Part shown: positions 18,079 to 26,709 of the stretch, piece after piece
How positions within the stretch are numbered: the stretch's first letter is position 1
How the letters are laid out: the number at the start of each line of letters is the position of its first letter
Assembly: GCA_026398895.1 (NCBI GenBank)
Contig: JAPLRZ010000032.1
Span: forward strand, 1 to 51,841
Source of the DNA: Methylococcales bacterium
Lineage (GTDB): Bacteria > Pseudomonadota > Gammaproteobacteria > Methylococcales > Methylomonadaceae
DNA length: 51,841 nt
Reading direction: 5' to 3'
Position numbers and translations under genes: made by a program
The notes under the pieces: model-generated
Database searches by the model: none
The model's input: only the letters and a program-made list of their open reading frames with translations
Told to the model about the DNA's origin: nothing

Positions 18079-19695
18079 ATGCTAAGAATTACTGAACTTA
18101 AACTACCACTGGATCATGACCAAAGCCTGATAAAAACCGCTGTTATTGAACGGCTGGGTATCACAGAGCAGAATTTCATTGCCTACACCGTATTTCGCCT
18201 AGGACATGATGCGCGTAAACGTAATGCAATCGAGCTGGTTTATACGCTGGATGTGGAAGTCAAAAACGAATCTGATGTACTGGCAAATCACAAAAATGAT
18301 CCGCATATTTCTGTTACGCCTGATACCACTTATCAATTTGTCGCTCACGCTCCAGCGCAGTTAAAACAACGTCCTATCGTTATTGGCACAGGGCCTTGTG
18401 GTTTGTTTGCTGGTTTAATTTTGGCACAAATGGGCTTTCGTCCGATTATTTTAGAACGTGGAAAAGAAGTGCGAGAGCGCACTAAAGATACCTTCGGCTT
18501 GTGGCGAAAATCGGAGTTTAATGCTGAATCCAATGTGCAGTTTGGTGAAGGTGGTGCAGGAACATTTTCTGACGGCAAACTGTACACGCAAATCAAAGAC
18601 CCCAATCATTACGGGCGTAAAGTGCTGACTGAATTTGTTAAAGCGGGCGCACCTGCGGAAATTCTCCATGTTAGTAAACCGCATATTGGCACCTTTAAAT
18701 TAGTCACAATGGTAGAACAAATCCGCGCTACGATTGAAGGTTTAGGGGGCGAGATTCGCTTTCAACAGCGCGTCGATGAGCTGATTATTGATAATCATCA
18801 AGTGCGCGGTGTGACATTGGCTAATGGCGAAACGATTAGTAGTGATTATGTGGTGTTAGCCGTAGGTCACAGTGCGCGTGACACCTTTAAAATGCTCTAT
18901 GAGCGTGGCGTGTACATTGAAGCTAAGCCGTTTTCTATCGGTTTTCGTATTGAGCATCCACAATCGTTGATTGATGTTTGTCGCTTTGGTAAGCAGGCAG
19001 GGCATCCATTACTGGGTGCGGCAGATTACAAATTAGTGCATCACTGTAAAAATGGACGCTCGGTGTATAGTTTTTGTATGTGTCCTGGGGGAACAGTGGT
19101 TGCGGCAACTTCTGAAGCAGGTCATGTGGTCACTAATGGTATGAGTCAATATTCACGCAATGAACGCAATGCCAATAGTGCCATAGTGGTCGGCATTACG
19201 CCTGAAGTCGATTACCCTGAACACCCATTAGCAGGAATAGATTTGCAACGTCGATTAGAAGCCCATGCCTTTGTATTAGGTGGCAGTAATTACCAAGCTC
19301 CTGCGCAGCGAGTGGGTGATTTTTTGGCACAGCGTCCGTCTGAAAACTTGGGTAGTGTGCAGCCATCTTATACACCCAGCGTACATTTAACGGATTTAAG
19401 TTCCGCGTTACCCGACTACGCTATTGAAGCAATCCGTGAAGCATTGCCAGCATTTGATAAAAAAATAAAAGGCTTTGCGATGAATGATGCCATATTAACA
19501 GCGGTAGAAACCCGCACCTCCTCACCGATACGCATCAAGCGCAACACGCATTATCAAAGCATCAATACAACAGGACTCTATCCAGCGGGAGAAGGGGCTG
19601 GGTATGCAGGGGGAATTTTATCAGCAGCGGTCGATGGTATTAAAGTCGCTGAAGCCGTGGCGTTGGCAATGATTAGTTGTGTGGATATTACCTAA
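18079..19695 (+). CDS. FAD-dependent dehydrogenase, COG2509 type
   Basis: A 538-residue flavoprotein. Residues 1-95 form an N-terminal domain typical of this family (LRITELKLPLDHD). A dinucleotide-binding motif GTGPCGLFAGLILAQMGFRPIILERG follows near 103-128. Then come SNVQFGEGGAGTFSDGKLYTQIKDP and the C-terminal GLYPAGEGAGYAGGILSAAVDG. The protein is cytoplasmic. The family is annotated as uncharacterised NAD(P)/FAD-dependent oxidoreductases, so no substrate can be stated. It lies downstream of the two-hairpin repeat and 41 bp before the aminopeptidase gene, likely co-transcribed with it. Confidence 0.92.
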   Translation: MLRITELKLPLDHDQSLIKTAVIERLGITEQNFIAYTVFRLGHDARKRNAIELVYTLDVEVKNESDVLANHKNDPHISVTPDTTYQFVAHAPAQLKQRPIVIGTGPCGLFAGLILAQMGFRPIILERGKEVRERTKDTFGLWRKSEFNAESNVQFGEGGAGTFSDGKLYTQIKDPNHYGRKVLTEFVKAGAPAEILHVSKPHIGTFKLVTMVEQIRATIEGLGGEIRFQQRVDELIIDNHQVRGVTLANGETISSDYVVLAVGHSARDTFKMLYERGVYIEAKPFSIGFRIEHPQSLIDVCRFGKQAGHPLLGAADYKLVHHCKNGRSVYSFCMCPGGTVVAATSEAGHVVTNGMSQYSRNERNANSAIVVGITPEVDYPEHPLAGIDLQRRLEAHAFVLGGSNYQAPAQRVGDFLAQRPSENLGSVQPSYTPSVHLTDLSSALPDYAIEAIREALPAFDKKIKGFAMNDAILTAVETRTSSPIRIKRNTHYQSINTTGLYPAGEGAGYAGGILSAAVDGIKVAEAVALAMISCVDIT

Positions 19696-19736
19696 AATCG
19701 ATTAGAATGCAATTTTCCAAATTTTAAAGAACAATC

Positions 19737-21035
19737 ATGGCAACGCAACAAGTTCAATATTTACTGGATTTTATTGATGCAAGCCCCAGCCCTTGGCATG
19801 TGGTTGATAGCATTGAAACCCAACTGAGCGCGTTTTCATTTGTAAAGCTCAATGAAACTGACAAATGGAGCTTACAAGCAGGGGGGCGTTATTATGTCAT
19901 TCGTGATGATTCCTCTATTATTATCTTCGTAATGGGGCAACAGCCTTTAGTAAAAACAGGCTTTAAACTCATTGGTGCGCATACCGATTCACCTGGGTTG
20001 CGCATTAAACCCAATCCCGCAACAGCAAGCGATGGATTATTACGTTTAGGTGTTGAAATCTACGGCAGTCCCATACTGGCAACCTTTGCCGATAGGGATT
20101 TAAGTCTTGCTGGGCGAATTTGTTATAAGGATGAACACGGTAAGCTGGTGAGCCAGTTAGTGCAGTGTGATAAACCCTTGCTACGACTACCTAATCTAGC
20201 CATACACATGAACAGAACCGTCAATGAAGAGGGTTTAAAACTGCATAAACAGCAGGAATTACCCTTAATTTTGACGCGCTTAACCGAGCAACAATTACCC
20301 TGTGCGTATTTTTCTGACTGGTTACAGCAGCAAATAGATAAAGAGATAGAATCCATATTGTCTTGGGATTTGGCAGTGTATGACACTCAACAAGGAGTGT
20401 TTTGGGGGGCAAACAATGAGTTTTATGCGAATAGTCAACTGGACAATTTAGCGTCCTGTCATGCAGCTTTATTGGCATTATTGGATGAGAGCGTATTGGA
20501 ATCAGGCAATATGCTAGTATGTGCCTTTTTTGACCACGAAGAAATCGGTAGTGAAAGTCAAAAAGGCGCGGCGGGTAGTTTTCTTACTGATATTCTTGAA
20601 CGCATTGCCTTAGCGACAAAAACCGATCGAGAAGACTTTTTAAGAGCGTTGGCAAAAAGTTTTATGATTAGCGCGGATATGGCGCACGCCTATCAACCCA
20701 GTTTTCCTAACGCTTATGATTCAGAACATAAGGTGCTGGTTAATCAAGGTCCCGTTATAAAAGTTAATGCCAATCAGCGTTACAGTACCAGCAGTGGTTC
20801 AGAGGCATTATTTGCGGATTGCTGTGAATTAGCAGGCGTACCCTATCAAAAATATTCCCATCGTAATGAGTTAGGTTGTGGTAGCACCATAGGACCGATT
20901 ACTTCTAGTTTAATCGGGGTAAGCTGCGTTGATGTGGGGTCTCCACTGTGGGCGATGCACAGCATTCGAGAAAGTGCGGGCGTGTGGGATCATCACTATA
21001 TGATAAGAGCGATGCGCCAATTTTTTGCGGAATAG
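19737..21035 (+). CDS. apeB: M18-family metalloaminopeptidase
   Basis: A 432-residue cytoplasmic zinc aminopeptidase (aspartyl aminopeptidase-like). Metal ligands and catalytic residues are seen in GAHTDSPGLR (His, about 82), NSQLDNLASCHA (Asp), CAFFDHEEIGSES (catalytic and ligand Glu), ISADMAHAYQP (Asp) and KYSHRNELGCGSTIGPI (His). Length and order match bacterial ApeB. The family removes N-terminal residues, with preference for acidic ones in several members. The ATG start at 19737 gives the family N-terminus (LLDFIDASPSPWHVV). Confidence 0.95.
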   Translation: MATQQVQYLLDFIDASPSPWHVVDSIETQLSAFSFVKLNETDKWSLQAGGRYYVIRDDSSIIIFVMGQQPLVKTGFKLIGAHTDSPGLRIKPNPATASDGLLRLGVEIYGSPILATFADRDLSLAGRICYKDEHGKLVSQLVQCDKPLLRLPNLAIHMNRTVNEEGLKLHKQQELPLILTRLTEQQLPCAYFSDWLQQQIDKEIESILSWDLAVYDTQQGVFWGANNEFYANSQLDNLASCHAALLALLDESVLESGNMLVCAFFDHEEIGSESQKGAAGSFLTDILERIALATKTDREDFLRALAKSFMISADMAHAYQPSFPNAYDSEHKVLVNQGPVIKVNANQRYSTSSGSEALFADCCELAGVPYQKYSHRNELGCGSTIGPITSSLIGVSCVDVGSPLWAMHSIRESAGVWDHHYMIRAMRQFFAE

Positions 21036-21144
21036 GCAACTTAACTTTCTTAGCCTAGACTAGACTCACAAAAAGCAATTTGTCCACAAGTGGACAGCAG
21101 CTAACATCATTAAGCTAACTTTTCTAGTTAAAGTCAGTAGTTCT

Positions 21145-21340
21145 GGTGGTGGGTGAAACCTGTTATAGCGATACAAGGACTGCCAGTCATGCCCAAAAGT
21201 AAAAACAACAGATTTAACCCACTATAGCTAAAGCACAATAAAATGATGCCGTTCGTGGTGAGCTTGTCGAACTACATTCACACTTCGACAAACTCAGTGC
21301 GAACGGTTTTTTTAATCACAAAAACTGCTTTAGCTATACC
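21145..21340. mobile_element. Family-1 element (copy C, internally deleted) interrupted near its right end by a family-2 element
   Basis: The left terminus GGTGGTGGGTGAAACCTGTTATAGCG starts at 21145. Only one half of the central palindrome remains (21177-21190). The right arm AACAGATTTAACCCAC runs to 21222. It is then broken by the family-2 element (21223-21338), and the last bases TACC resume at 21337-21340. Removing the insert and one TA rebuilds the family-1 end ACCCACTACC seen intact at 39561-39570. The preceding 21036-21144 holds only a small inverted repeat (TGTCCAC-AA-GTGGACA, 21081-21096). Confidence 0.75.
21223..21338. mobile_element. Family-2 palindromic MITE-like element, copy 2 (complete)
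   Basis: The 116-bp element has perfect 13-bp terminal inverted repeats: TATAGCTAAAGCA (21223-21235) and TGCTTTAGCTATA (21326-21338). The internal palindrome is CCGTTCGTGGTGAGCTTGTC... and its partner around 21249-21306. It inserted at a TA dinucleotide in the end of a family-1 element. A TA duplication is the target choice of IS630/Tc1-mariner-type transposases, so such an enzyme elsewhere in the genome may have moved it. Confidence 0.8.
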
Positions 21341-21381
21341 GTAGTTTCTAGTCTTTTTCATTCACTAATCATTATGAAAGC

Positions 21382-21912
21382 ATGAAAAGTATTTGTTCGA
21401 TTTTAGTTTTATTTTGTTTACTGTGTTCGCTGTTTTTGCGGGATTCTTACGCAGAATCTGCGCCCGTTGATGAATATAAAATCAAAGTGGGCTACTTGTT
21501 TAACTTTACTAAATTTATTACTTGGACTGAAGAAACTACTGAGACCTTCAATATTTGCATTTTGGGTAATGATCCTTTTGGTGAAATTATTGATCCCATT
21601 GAACAGCGAACCGCTTTTAATTTACCAATCAAATTGTTCAGATTGACGGTGATGGATAAAGCCGTGCATTGTCATATTGTTTATGTGGGGTCAAATGTCA
21701 GTGCTAAAACCCTAGCGGCGAGTAGCAAAAACACCCTAACGGTTGGCGAAGAACCTGAATTTATTAGCCAAGGTGGCATGATTGCCTTTGTTAAACGACA
21801 AGACAAAATAAAATTACAGGTAAATCTAAAATTGCTACAACAAAGTGGTTTAAAAATCAGCGCGAAATTATTGGAAGTTGTTGAGATTGTTGGGGGAGAT
21901 CACAATGATTAA
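21382..21912 (+). CDS. YfiR-family periplasmic protein (DUF4154)
   Basis: A 176-residue exported protein with a signal peptide (about 1-24, cleavage near SYA|ES). The YfiR core reads YKIKVGYLFNFTKFITW, then FNICILGNDPFGEII, CHIVYVGSN, TLTVGEEPEFISQGGMIAFV and LQVNLKLLQQSGLKISAKLLEV. In Pseudomonas YfiBNR, YfiR is a periplasmic repressor that binds the diguanylate cyclase YfiN. The next gene overlaps by 8 bp and encodes a membrane GGDEF/EAL protein, so an equivalent control pair is likely. Cysteines corresponding to the redox-sensitive pairs of YfiR are only partly present here. Confidence 0.9.
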   Translation: MKSICSILVLFCLLCSLFLRDSYAESAPVDEYKIKVGYLFNFTKFITWTEETTETFNICILGNDPFGEIIDPIEQRTAFNLPIKLFRLTVMDKAVHCHIVYVGSNVSAKTLAASSKNTLTVGEEPEFISQGGMIAFVKRQDKIKLQVNLKLLQQSGLKISAKLLEVVEIVGGDHND

Positions 21913-24307
21913 ACGCATCGCTGATTTAGCAATAAACCGTAAGCTACTATTAATCACCATATTTCCTAGCGTGTTGTCATTAATAGTGGCGGGTATATTT
22001 ATATTGGTACTTGAAATTGATGAATTTCAGAAAAATACCCAAGATGATTTGTCAGCAGTAGCAACCATCATCGGTAATCGTAGTACCGCCGCACTATTAT
22101 TTAATGACCAAGAAACAGCGCGAGAAAATCTTGCTGTGATTGGTCTGTTGCCAGAAGTACAAGCCGCTTGTCTTTATAATCAAGAAGGGGCTGTTTTTGC
22201 CGAACTAATCAAACCCAATCAGAATAAATGGACGTGTCCTACCTTGCTTAATGGATGGACAACCCAATTTACCAATACGCATTTATGTATTGTGCAGCCG
22301 ATTATGATGGAGTCAGAGCAGCAAGGAACGGTTTATATTCACGCCGATTTTTCTGCTGCTTACTGGCGTAAAATACAGTTTATCGGTTTTTTATTTTTAG
22401 TATTACTCAGTGTGTCGATACTGGCTTTTCTTTTAGCTACTCCGTTATTAAAGCTGATTTCAGCCCCCATCAATAAATTGGTGGCAGCGGCTAAAGCAAT
22501 TAGTGCGAGTCATGATTATTCGATACGCGCCGTTAAAGTCAATAATGACGAGTTAGGCGTGTTAGTGAATGCGTTCAATGAGTTGATTGATACTGTGGAA
22601 CAGCAAAATGTAGCGGTACTGGATGCAAAGAATCGTTATGTCTCGTTGTATGACGATAATCCATCAATGATGTTTAGCGTCAACGCTGTGGGCAATATTT
22701 TGTCGGTTAATCGTACTTGTGCCGACCAAATTGGTTTAACCATCAAAGAGTTACGCAATCATTGCATTTTTGATTTTATTTATACCACTGATATACCTAT
22801 TATGAGTGCTTTTCTTGAGCGTTGTCTGCTTAATCCTACCCACGCATACAAAGAGGAATTTAGACAAATTGGAGCGGATGGGCAAATTCTTTGGCTGCGA
22901 GTCACCGCTAAATCTGTTGAGTATGGACAACAAAAAAACAGCTTATTATTGGTGTGTGAGGATATCACCGAAGCGCGTGAGTTGAGTGAAAGAATCACCT
23001 ACCAAGCCAGCCATGATGCGTTAACAGGACTTGCTAATCGAGTTGAGTTTGATCGTTACGTTAAACAAGCCATAGAATTAGTTCACACCGATGATTCTGA
23101 ACACGTCTTGTGTTATTTGGATTTGGATCAATTTAAACTGGTTAACGACACCTGTGGGCATCTTGCGGGTGATGAGCTGTTAAGACAATTAGGCTTGGTA
23201 TTAAAAAAACACATTCGAGAGCAGGACTTTATCGCTCGTTTAGGCGGTGATGAATTTGGCATATTAATGTATTACTGTTCGCTGAATGACGCGTTTTTAC
23301 TGTGTGAAAAGCTACGCGATACTATCAGGGATTTTCGTTTTCATTGGGAAGGAAAAAACTTTTCCATAGGTGTCAGTATAGGGCTTTCTACCATCAATAA
23401 AACCAGTGGCAGTGCGGTCAATTTATTTAAAGAAGCCGATGCCGCTTGTTATGCGGCAAAAGATAAAGGGCGCAATCGCATTCATATTTATAGCCCAGAT
23501 GATGAAGAACTCGCGCTAAGAAAAGGCGAAATGCAGTGGGTGGAAAAAATACGGCTAGGACTAGAGAATAATAGTTTTTGCCTGTATGGGCAGCCAATCG
23601 TATTGGTATCCAAAGAAGATGAAAGGCTGCATTTTGAAACTCTGATTCGCTATCGCGATGAGAGCGGTCGTATTATACCGCCTAATGCGTTTTTACCAGC
23701 AGCGGAGCGTTATGGCTTAGCTCCTGCGATAGATCGCTGGGTTATCGGTTCTGTTTTTGAGTTTATTGCCACAACACCTGATTTTATGGAAAATTTGTCA
23801 TTGTGTTCTATTAATTTATCGGGCTTATCATTGGGTGATGAAGGGGTGTTAGCCTTCATCTTTGAGCAATTTGCTAAATGGCAAATACCTACTCAGAAAA
23901 TATGTTTTGAAGTCACTGAAACCGCTGCGATTGCTAATTTATCATCGGCAATTAAATTTATTAATTCATTAAAAGAGCAGGGCTGTTCCTTTTCACTGGA
24001 TGATTTTGGCAGTGGCTTATCGTCTTTTGCCTATTTAAAAAACCTACCCGTGGACTATCTTAAGATTGATGGTTTTTTCGTTAAAGATATTTTAGATGAT
24101 AAAGTAGACTTAGCGATGGTAAAAGCGATCAACGAAGTTGGACACGTTATGGGTAAAAAAACCATTGCCGAATTTGTTGAAAATGAGGAAATATTTAATT
24201 TGCTGTATGAATTAGGTGTCGATTATGCGCAAGGCTATGGCATCAGTAAACCTGTGTTATTGACGGAACTTAAACTCATCAAACCTTTCATGGCATCATT
24301 AAAATGA
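21905..24307 (+). CDS. Membrane c-di-GMP enzyme: CHASE8-HAMP-PAS-GGDEF-EAL
   Basis: An 800-residue protein. Membrane segments lie at about 13-36 and 155-178 and flank a periplasmic sensor with the CHASE8-like pattern DLSAVATIIGNRSTAALLF. HAMP (about 180-235), PAS (about 245-360), GGDEF (about 370-535) and EAL (about 545-795) follow. The cyclase site GGDEF is intact at 447-451, with an inhibitory RxxD site (REQD) five residues before it. In the EAL domain the signature reads ETL (578-580), but the catalytic Glu and later motifs (SINLSG, EVTETA, DDFGSG, YLKIDG) are kept. It could both make and break c-di-GMP. The start at 21905 has a GGGGGAG ribosome-binding site and overlaps the YfiR-type gene. 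Confidence 0.92.
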   Translation: MIKRIADLAINRKLLLITIFPSVLSLIVAGIFILVLEIDEFQKNTQDDLSAVATIIGNRSTAALLFNDQETARENLAVIGLLPEVQAACLYNQEGAVFAELIKPNQNKWTCPTLLNGWTTQFTNTHLCIVQPIMMESEQQGTVYIHADFSAAYWRKIQFIGFLFLVLLSVSILAFLLATPLLKLISAPINKLVAAAKAISASHDYSIRAVKVNNDELGVLVNAFNELIDTVEQQNVAVLDAKNRYVSLYDDNPSMMFSVNAVGNILSVNRTCADQIGLTIKELRNHCIFDFIYTTDIPIMSAFLERCLLNPTHAYKEEFRQIGADGQILWLRVTAKSVEYGQQKNSLLLVCEDITEARELSERITYQASHDALTGLANRVEFDRYVKQAIELVHTDDSEHVLCYLDLDQFKLVNDTCGHLAGDELLRQLGLVLKKHIREQDFIARLGGDEFGILMYYCSLNDAFLLCEKLRDTIRDFRFHWEGKNFSIGVSIGLSTINKTSGSAVNLFKEADAACYAAKDKGRNRIHIYSPDDEELALRKGEMQWVEKIRLGLENNSFCLYGQPIVLVSKEDERLHFETLIRYRDESGRIIPPNAFLPAAERYGLAPAIDRWVIGSVFEFIATTPDFMENLSLCSINLSGLSLGDEGVLAFIFEQFAKWQIPTQKICFEVTETAAIANLSSAIKFINSLKEQGCSFSLDDFGSGLSSFAYLKNLPVDYLKIDGFFVKDILDDKVDLAMVKAINEVGHVMGKKTIAEFVENEEIFNLLYELGVDYAQGYGISKPVLLTELKLIKPFMASLK

Positions 24308-26448
24308 ACAGTAAACGTACCCATCGTATTAATTTTGTAGGGGGTGCAATGTCTACCCTACTGCTTTGCTTTTCTGAAAATCAGGCAATGGCAGACGTTG
24401 ATTATTTTTCGATGTCGCCCGCTGAATTAGCCCAAACATCCGTTAGCATTGCGACAGGGACACCCAAGACCGTATTTCAATCTGCCGCCGTGACTAGCAT
24501 TGTTACCGCTGAACAAATTAAATCAATGGGTGCAACAGAGCTGCATGAAGTCTTGGAAACCGTCCCAGGCGTTCATGCCAGTTTACAAAGTAGCACATTC
24601 GATTACAGTTACAGTCTGCGCGGCATACGCAACGCCACTAATTCAGAATTGTTGATGATGGTCAATGGCACACGCATTAATACGCCGTTTCGTGGTAATA
24701 CCCTATCGCATTTTGAATTACCTTTGGAAGCGATTGCACGCGTAGAAATTATTCGAGGCCCTGGTTCTGCCTTGTATGGCGCGGATGCGTTTGCGGGTGT
24801 CATCAACATTGTCACCAAAAAAGCCAAAGACATTAATGGCACAAAATTAGGTGTTCGCGCAGGTGATGCTAATACTCAAAGTGGCTGGGGACAACACAGT
24901 ACGCAATTAGCAGGGTGGGATATTGCCACCAGCTTGCAATATCAGCATACCGATGGAGATCCCAATCGAATAATTAAAGCCGACGCTCAAACTAATTTAG
25001 ATAAAGCATTTGGCACACACGCTTCTAAAGCACCTAGTAAATACCAAGGTCGCTATGAAACCATAGATGCACATCTCAACTTACAGCGCAAACATTGGGA
25101 TATTGATTTTTGGTCATTTAGCGCGTTGGATACAGGAACTCGTGCAGGTGGCAACTTAGTATTAGACCCTAATGGTGAATCGCATGGTCAACAATATCTG
25201 GGCGATGTCCGTTTTTCTACCGAAGATTGGTTTAAAGAATTAGAGTTGACCGCGCATCTTAGTTATCTATATGCTAATTTTGGTGCGCAAGGTCAATTGT
25301 TTGCCGATAACGCACAATTACCATTGGTTAATGGTAACTTCAGTAATAACCCTGTGTTGCCAAAAACATTGTTTCCTAATGGCGTTGTTTCTGCGTTAGG
25401 ACGAATAGAAAATATTCCAGCCATTGAATTGAGTTCAATTTATAAAGGCTTTGATAATCATGTGTTGCGATTGGGTACGAGTTTTCGCTATGAACAAATC
25501 AGCACGCGCGAAGCCAAAAATTACGGTACAGGCGTGATTAGTGGTTCGCCTACAGTGGTTAGCGGGGTATTAACCGATGTTACCAATACCCCTTATGTTT
25601 ATTTACCTAGTCTTCATCGTGCGATATTTTCTGGCGTATTGCAAGATGAATGGCAGTTTGCCGATAACTGGCAGCTAACCGCTGGAATTCGTTACGATCA
25701 TTATTCGGATTTTGGTAATACACTCAATCCACGCGCCGCTTTAGTGTGGGATATTAATAAACAATTCACCACTAAATTACTGTATGGCAAAGCCTTTCGT
25801 GCGCCCAGTTTTTCAGAACAAGCTAATCAAAATAATCCTGTTCTGCTTGGTAATAAAAGTTTAAGACCAGAAACTATCAATACCATTGAATGGGCAGTGG
25901 ACTATCGCCCTGTGAGTTCACTAAGAACAGCCGTTAATATTTACTATTATGAAATTAAAGACCTGATTGCGGCTGTTCCTGATGTCGGTAAATCTTCGGC
26001 TACTTTTCGTAACAGTGGTAATCAACACGGTTATGGCAGTGAGTTTGAATGGAACTGGCAAGCCAGCGAGCAGTGGAGTATTTCTGGCAATTATGCGTGG
26101 CAACGCGCTATTAACGAACAAACGCACACGCGTGTCACTTATGTCCCTGAGCATCATGTTTATGCTGCGGTGGCTTGGCAGTTTTTGCCTCAGTGGCAAT
26201 TACAGCCACAAATTAACTGGCTGGGTGGTCGCATACCTGCGGTAGGAGATAATAGACCATTGAAAGATTATGAAACTGTTGATTTAACCTTAAGAGGTAA
26301 AAAATTATTTGATCATTTGAATGTCAGTGCGTCGGTACACAATTTATTGGATGCTAAAAATAATCTTGAACCCGCATCAACGTCATTGCCACAAAATATT
26401 CCAATGTCAGGTAGGCTTTTTTACCTTGAAGCGAGCGTGAATTTTTGA
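24304..26448 (+). CDS. TonB-dependent outer-membrane receptor
   Basis: A 714-residue receptor with a signal peptide (about 1-31, ending QAMA|DVD). The plug domain (about 45-165) has IVTAEQIKSMGATELHEVLETVPGVH, YSLRGIRNA, and RVEIIRGPGSALYGADAFAGVINIVTK. The beta-barrel follows and ends in aromatic Phe (LFYLEASVNF), as required for BAM recognition. The gene overlaps the c-di-GMP enzyme by ATGA, forming a three-gene unit with the YfiR-type protein. A ligand cannot be named: no siderophore- or cobalamin-specific signature is recognised. The linkage suggests that ligand uptake or outer-membrane state feeds c-di-GMP signalling. Confidence 0.93.
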   Translation: MNSKRTHRINFVGGAMSTLLLCFSENQAMADVDYFSMSPAELAQTSVSIATGTPKTVFQSAAVTSIVTAEQIKSMGATELHEVLETVPGVHASLQSSTFDYSYSLRGIRNATNSELLMMVNGTRINTPFRGNTLSHFELPLEAIARVEIIRGPGSALYGADAFAGVINIVTKKAKDINGTKLGVRAGDANTQSGWGQHSTQLAGWDIATSLQYQHTDGDPNRIIKADAQTNLDKAFGTHASKAPSKYQGRYETIDAHLNLQRKHWDIDFWSFSALDTGTRAGGNLVLDPNGESHGQQYLGDVRFSTEDWFKELELTAHLSYLYANFGAQGQLFADNAQLPLVNGNFSNNPVLPKTLFPNGVVSALGRIENIPAIELSSIYKGFDNHVLRLGTSFRYEQISTREAKNYGTGVISGSPTVVSGVLTDVTNTPYVYLPSLHRAIFSGVLQDEWQFADNWQLTAGIRYDHYSDFGNTLNPRAALVWDINKQFTTKLLYGKAFRAPSFSEQANQNNPVLLGNKSLRPETINTIEWAVDYRPVSSLRTAVNIYYYEIKDLIAAVPDVGKSSATFRNSGNQHGYGSEFEWNWQASEQWSISGNYAWQRAINEQTHTRVTYVPEHHVYAAVAWQFLPQWQLQPQINWLGGRIPAVGDNRPLKDYETVDLTLRGKKLFDHLNVSASVHNLLDAKNNLEPASTSLPQNIPMSGRLFYLEASVNF

Positions 26449-26703
26449 GCATGACTGCCAGTCCTTTAAAGGCATAAGTATCTACACAAGTGCTACTACT
26501 CCTTCTCTAGGGGGAGAAGGTTGGGATGAGGGGAAATATAACTACTTGATTTTATTCTCCTCACCCCAACCCTCTCCAGCAGGAGAGGGAGTTTGGCTTT
26601 TTATAAGCCATTGTTTTTATTATGCTGAATTGTGTGTAGATACCTACTGCTTTAAAGGACTGGCAGTCATTAATATTGCTATAATCAGGTTTAACCCATT
26701 ACC
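26447..26703. mobile_element. Family-1 element copy D, split by a 177-bp insertion
   Basis: The left half of the family-1 palindrome (26450-26472) and the right half (26650-26667) are separated by 26473-26649. The nonamer CTTTAAAGG is present on both sides (26464-26472 and 26650-26658), so one copy is a target duplication. Removing the insert and one nonamer restores the perfect palindrome seen elsewhere. The left end overlaps the stop of the TonB receptor gene, and the right arm ends in GGTTTAACCCATTACC. Confidence 0.85.
26473..26649. mobile_element. 177-bp MITE-like insertion with 9-bp target duplication
   Basis: The ends are imperfect inverted repeats sharing TATCTACACA: CATAAGTATCTACACAA on the left and, on the complement of the right end, CAGTAGGTATCTACACACAA. 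Inside is a second long imperfect inverted repeat (GGAGAAGGTTGGGATGAGG near 26512-26530 and CCTCACCCCAACCCTCTCC near 26559-26577). It has no open reading frame of note. The 9-bp duplication differs from the TA target of family 2, so a different transposase moved it. Confidence 0.8.
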
Positions 26704-26709
26704 CCTCAG

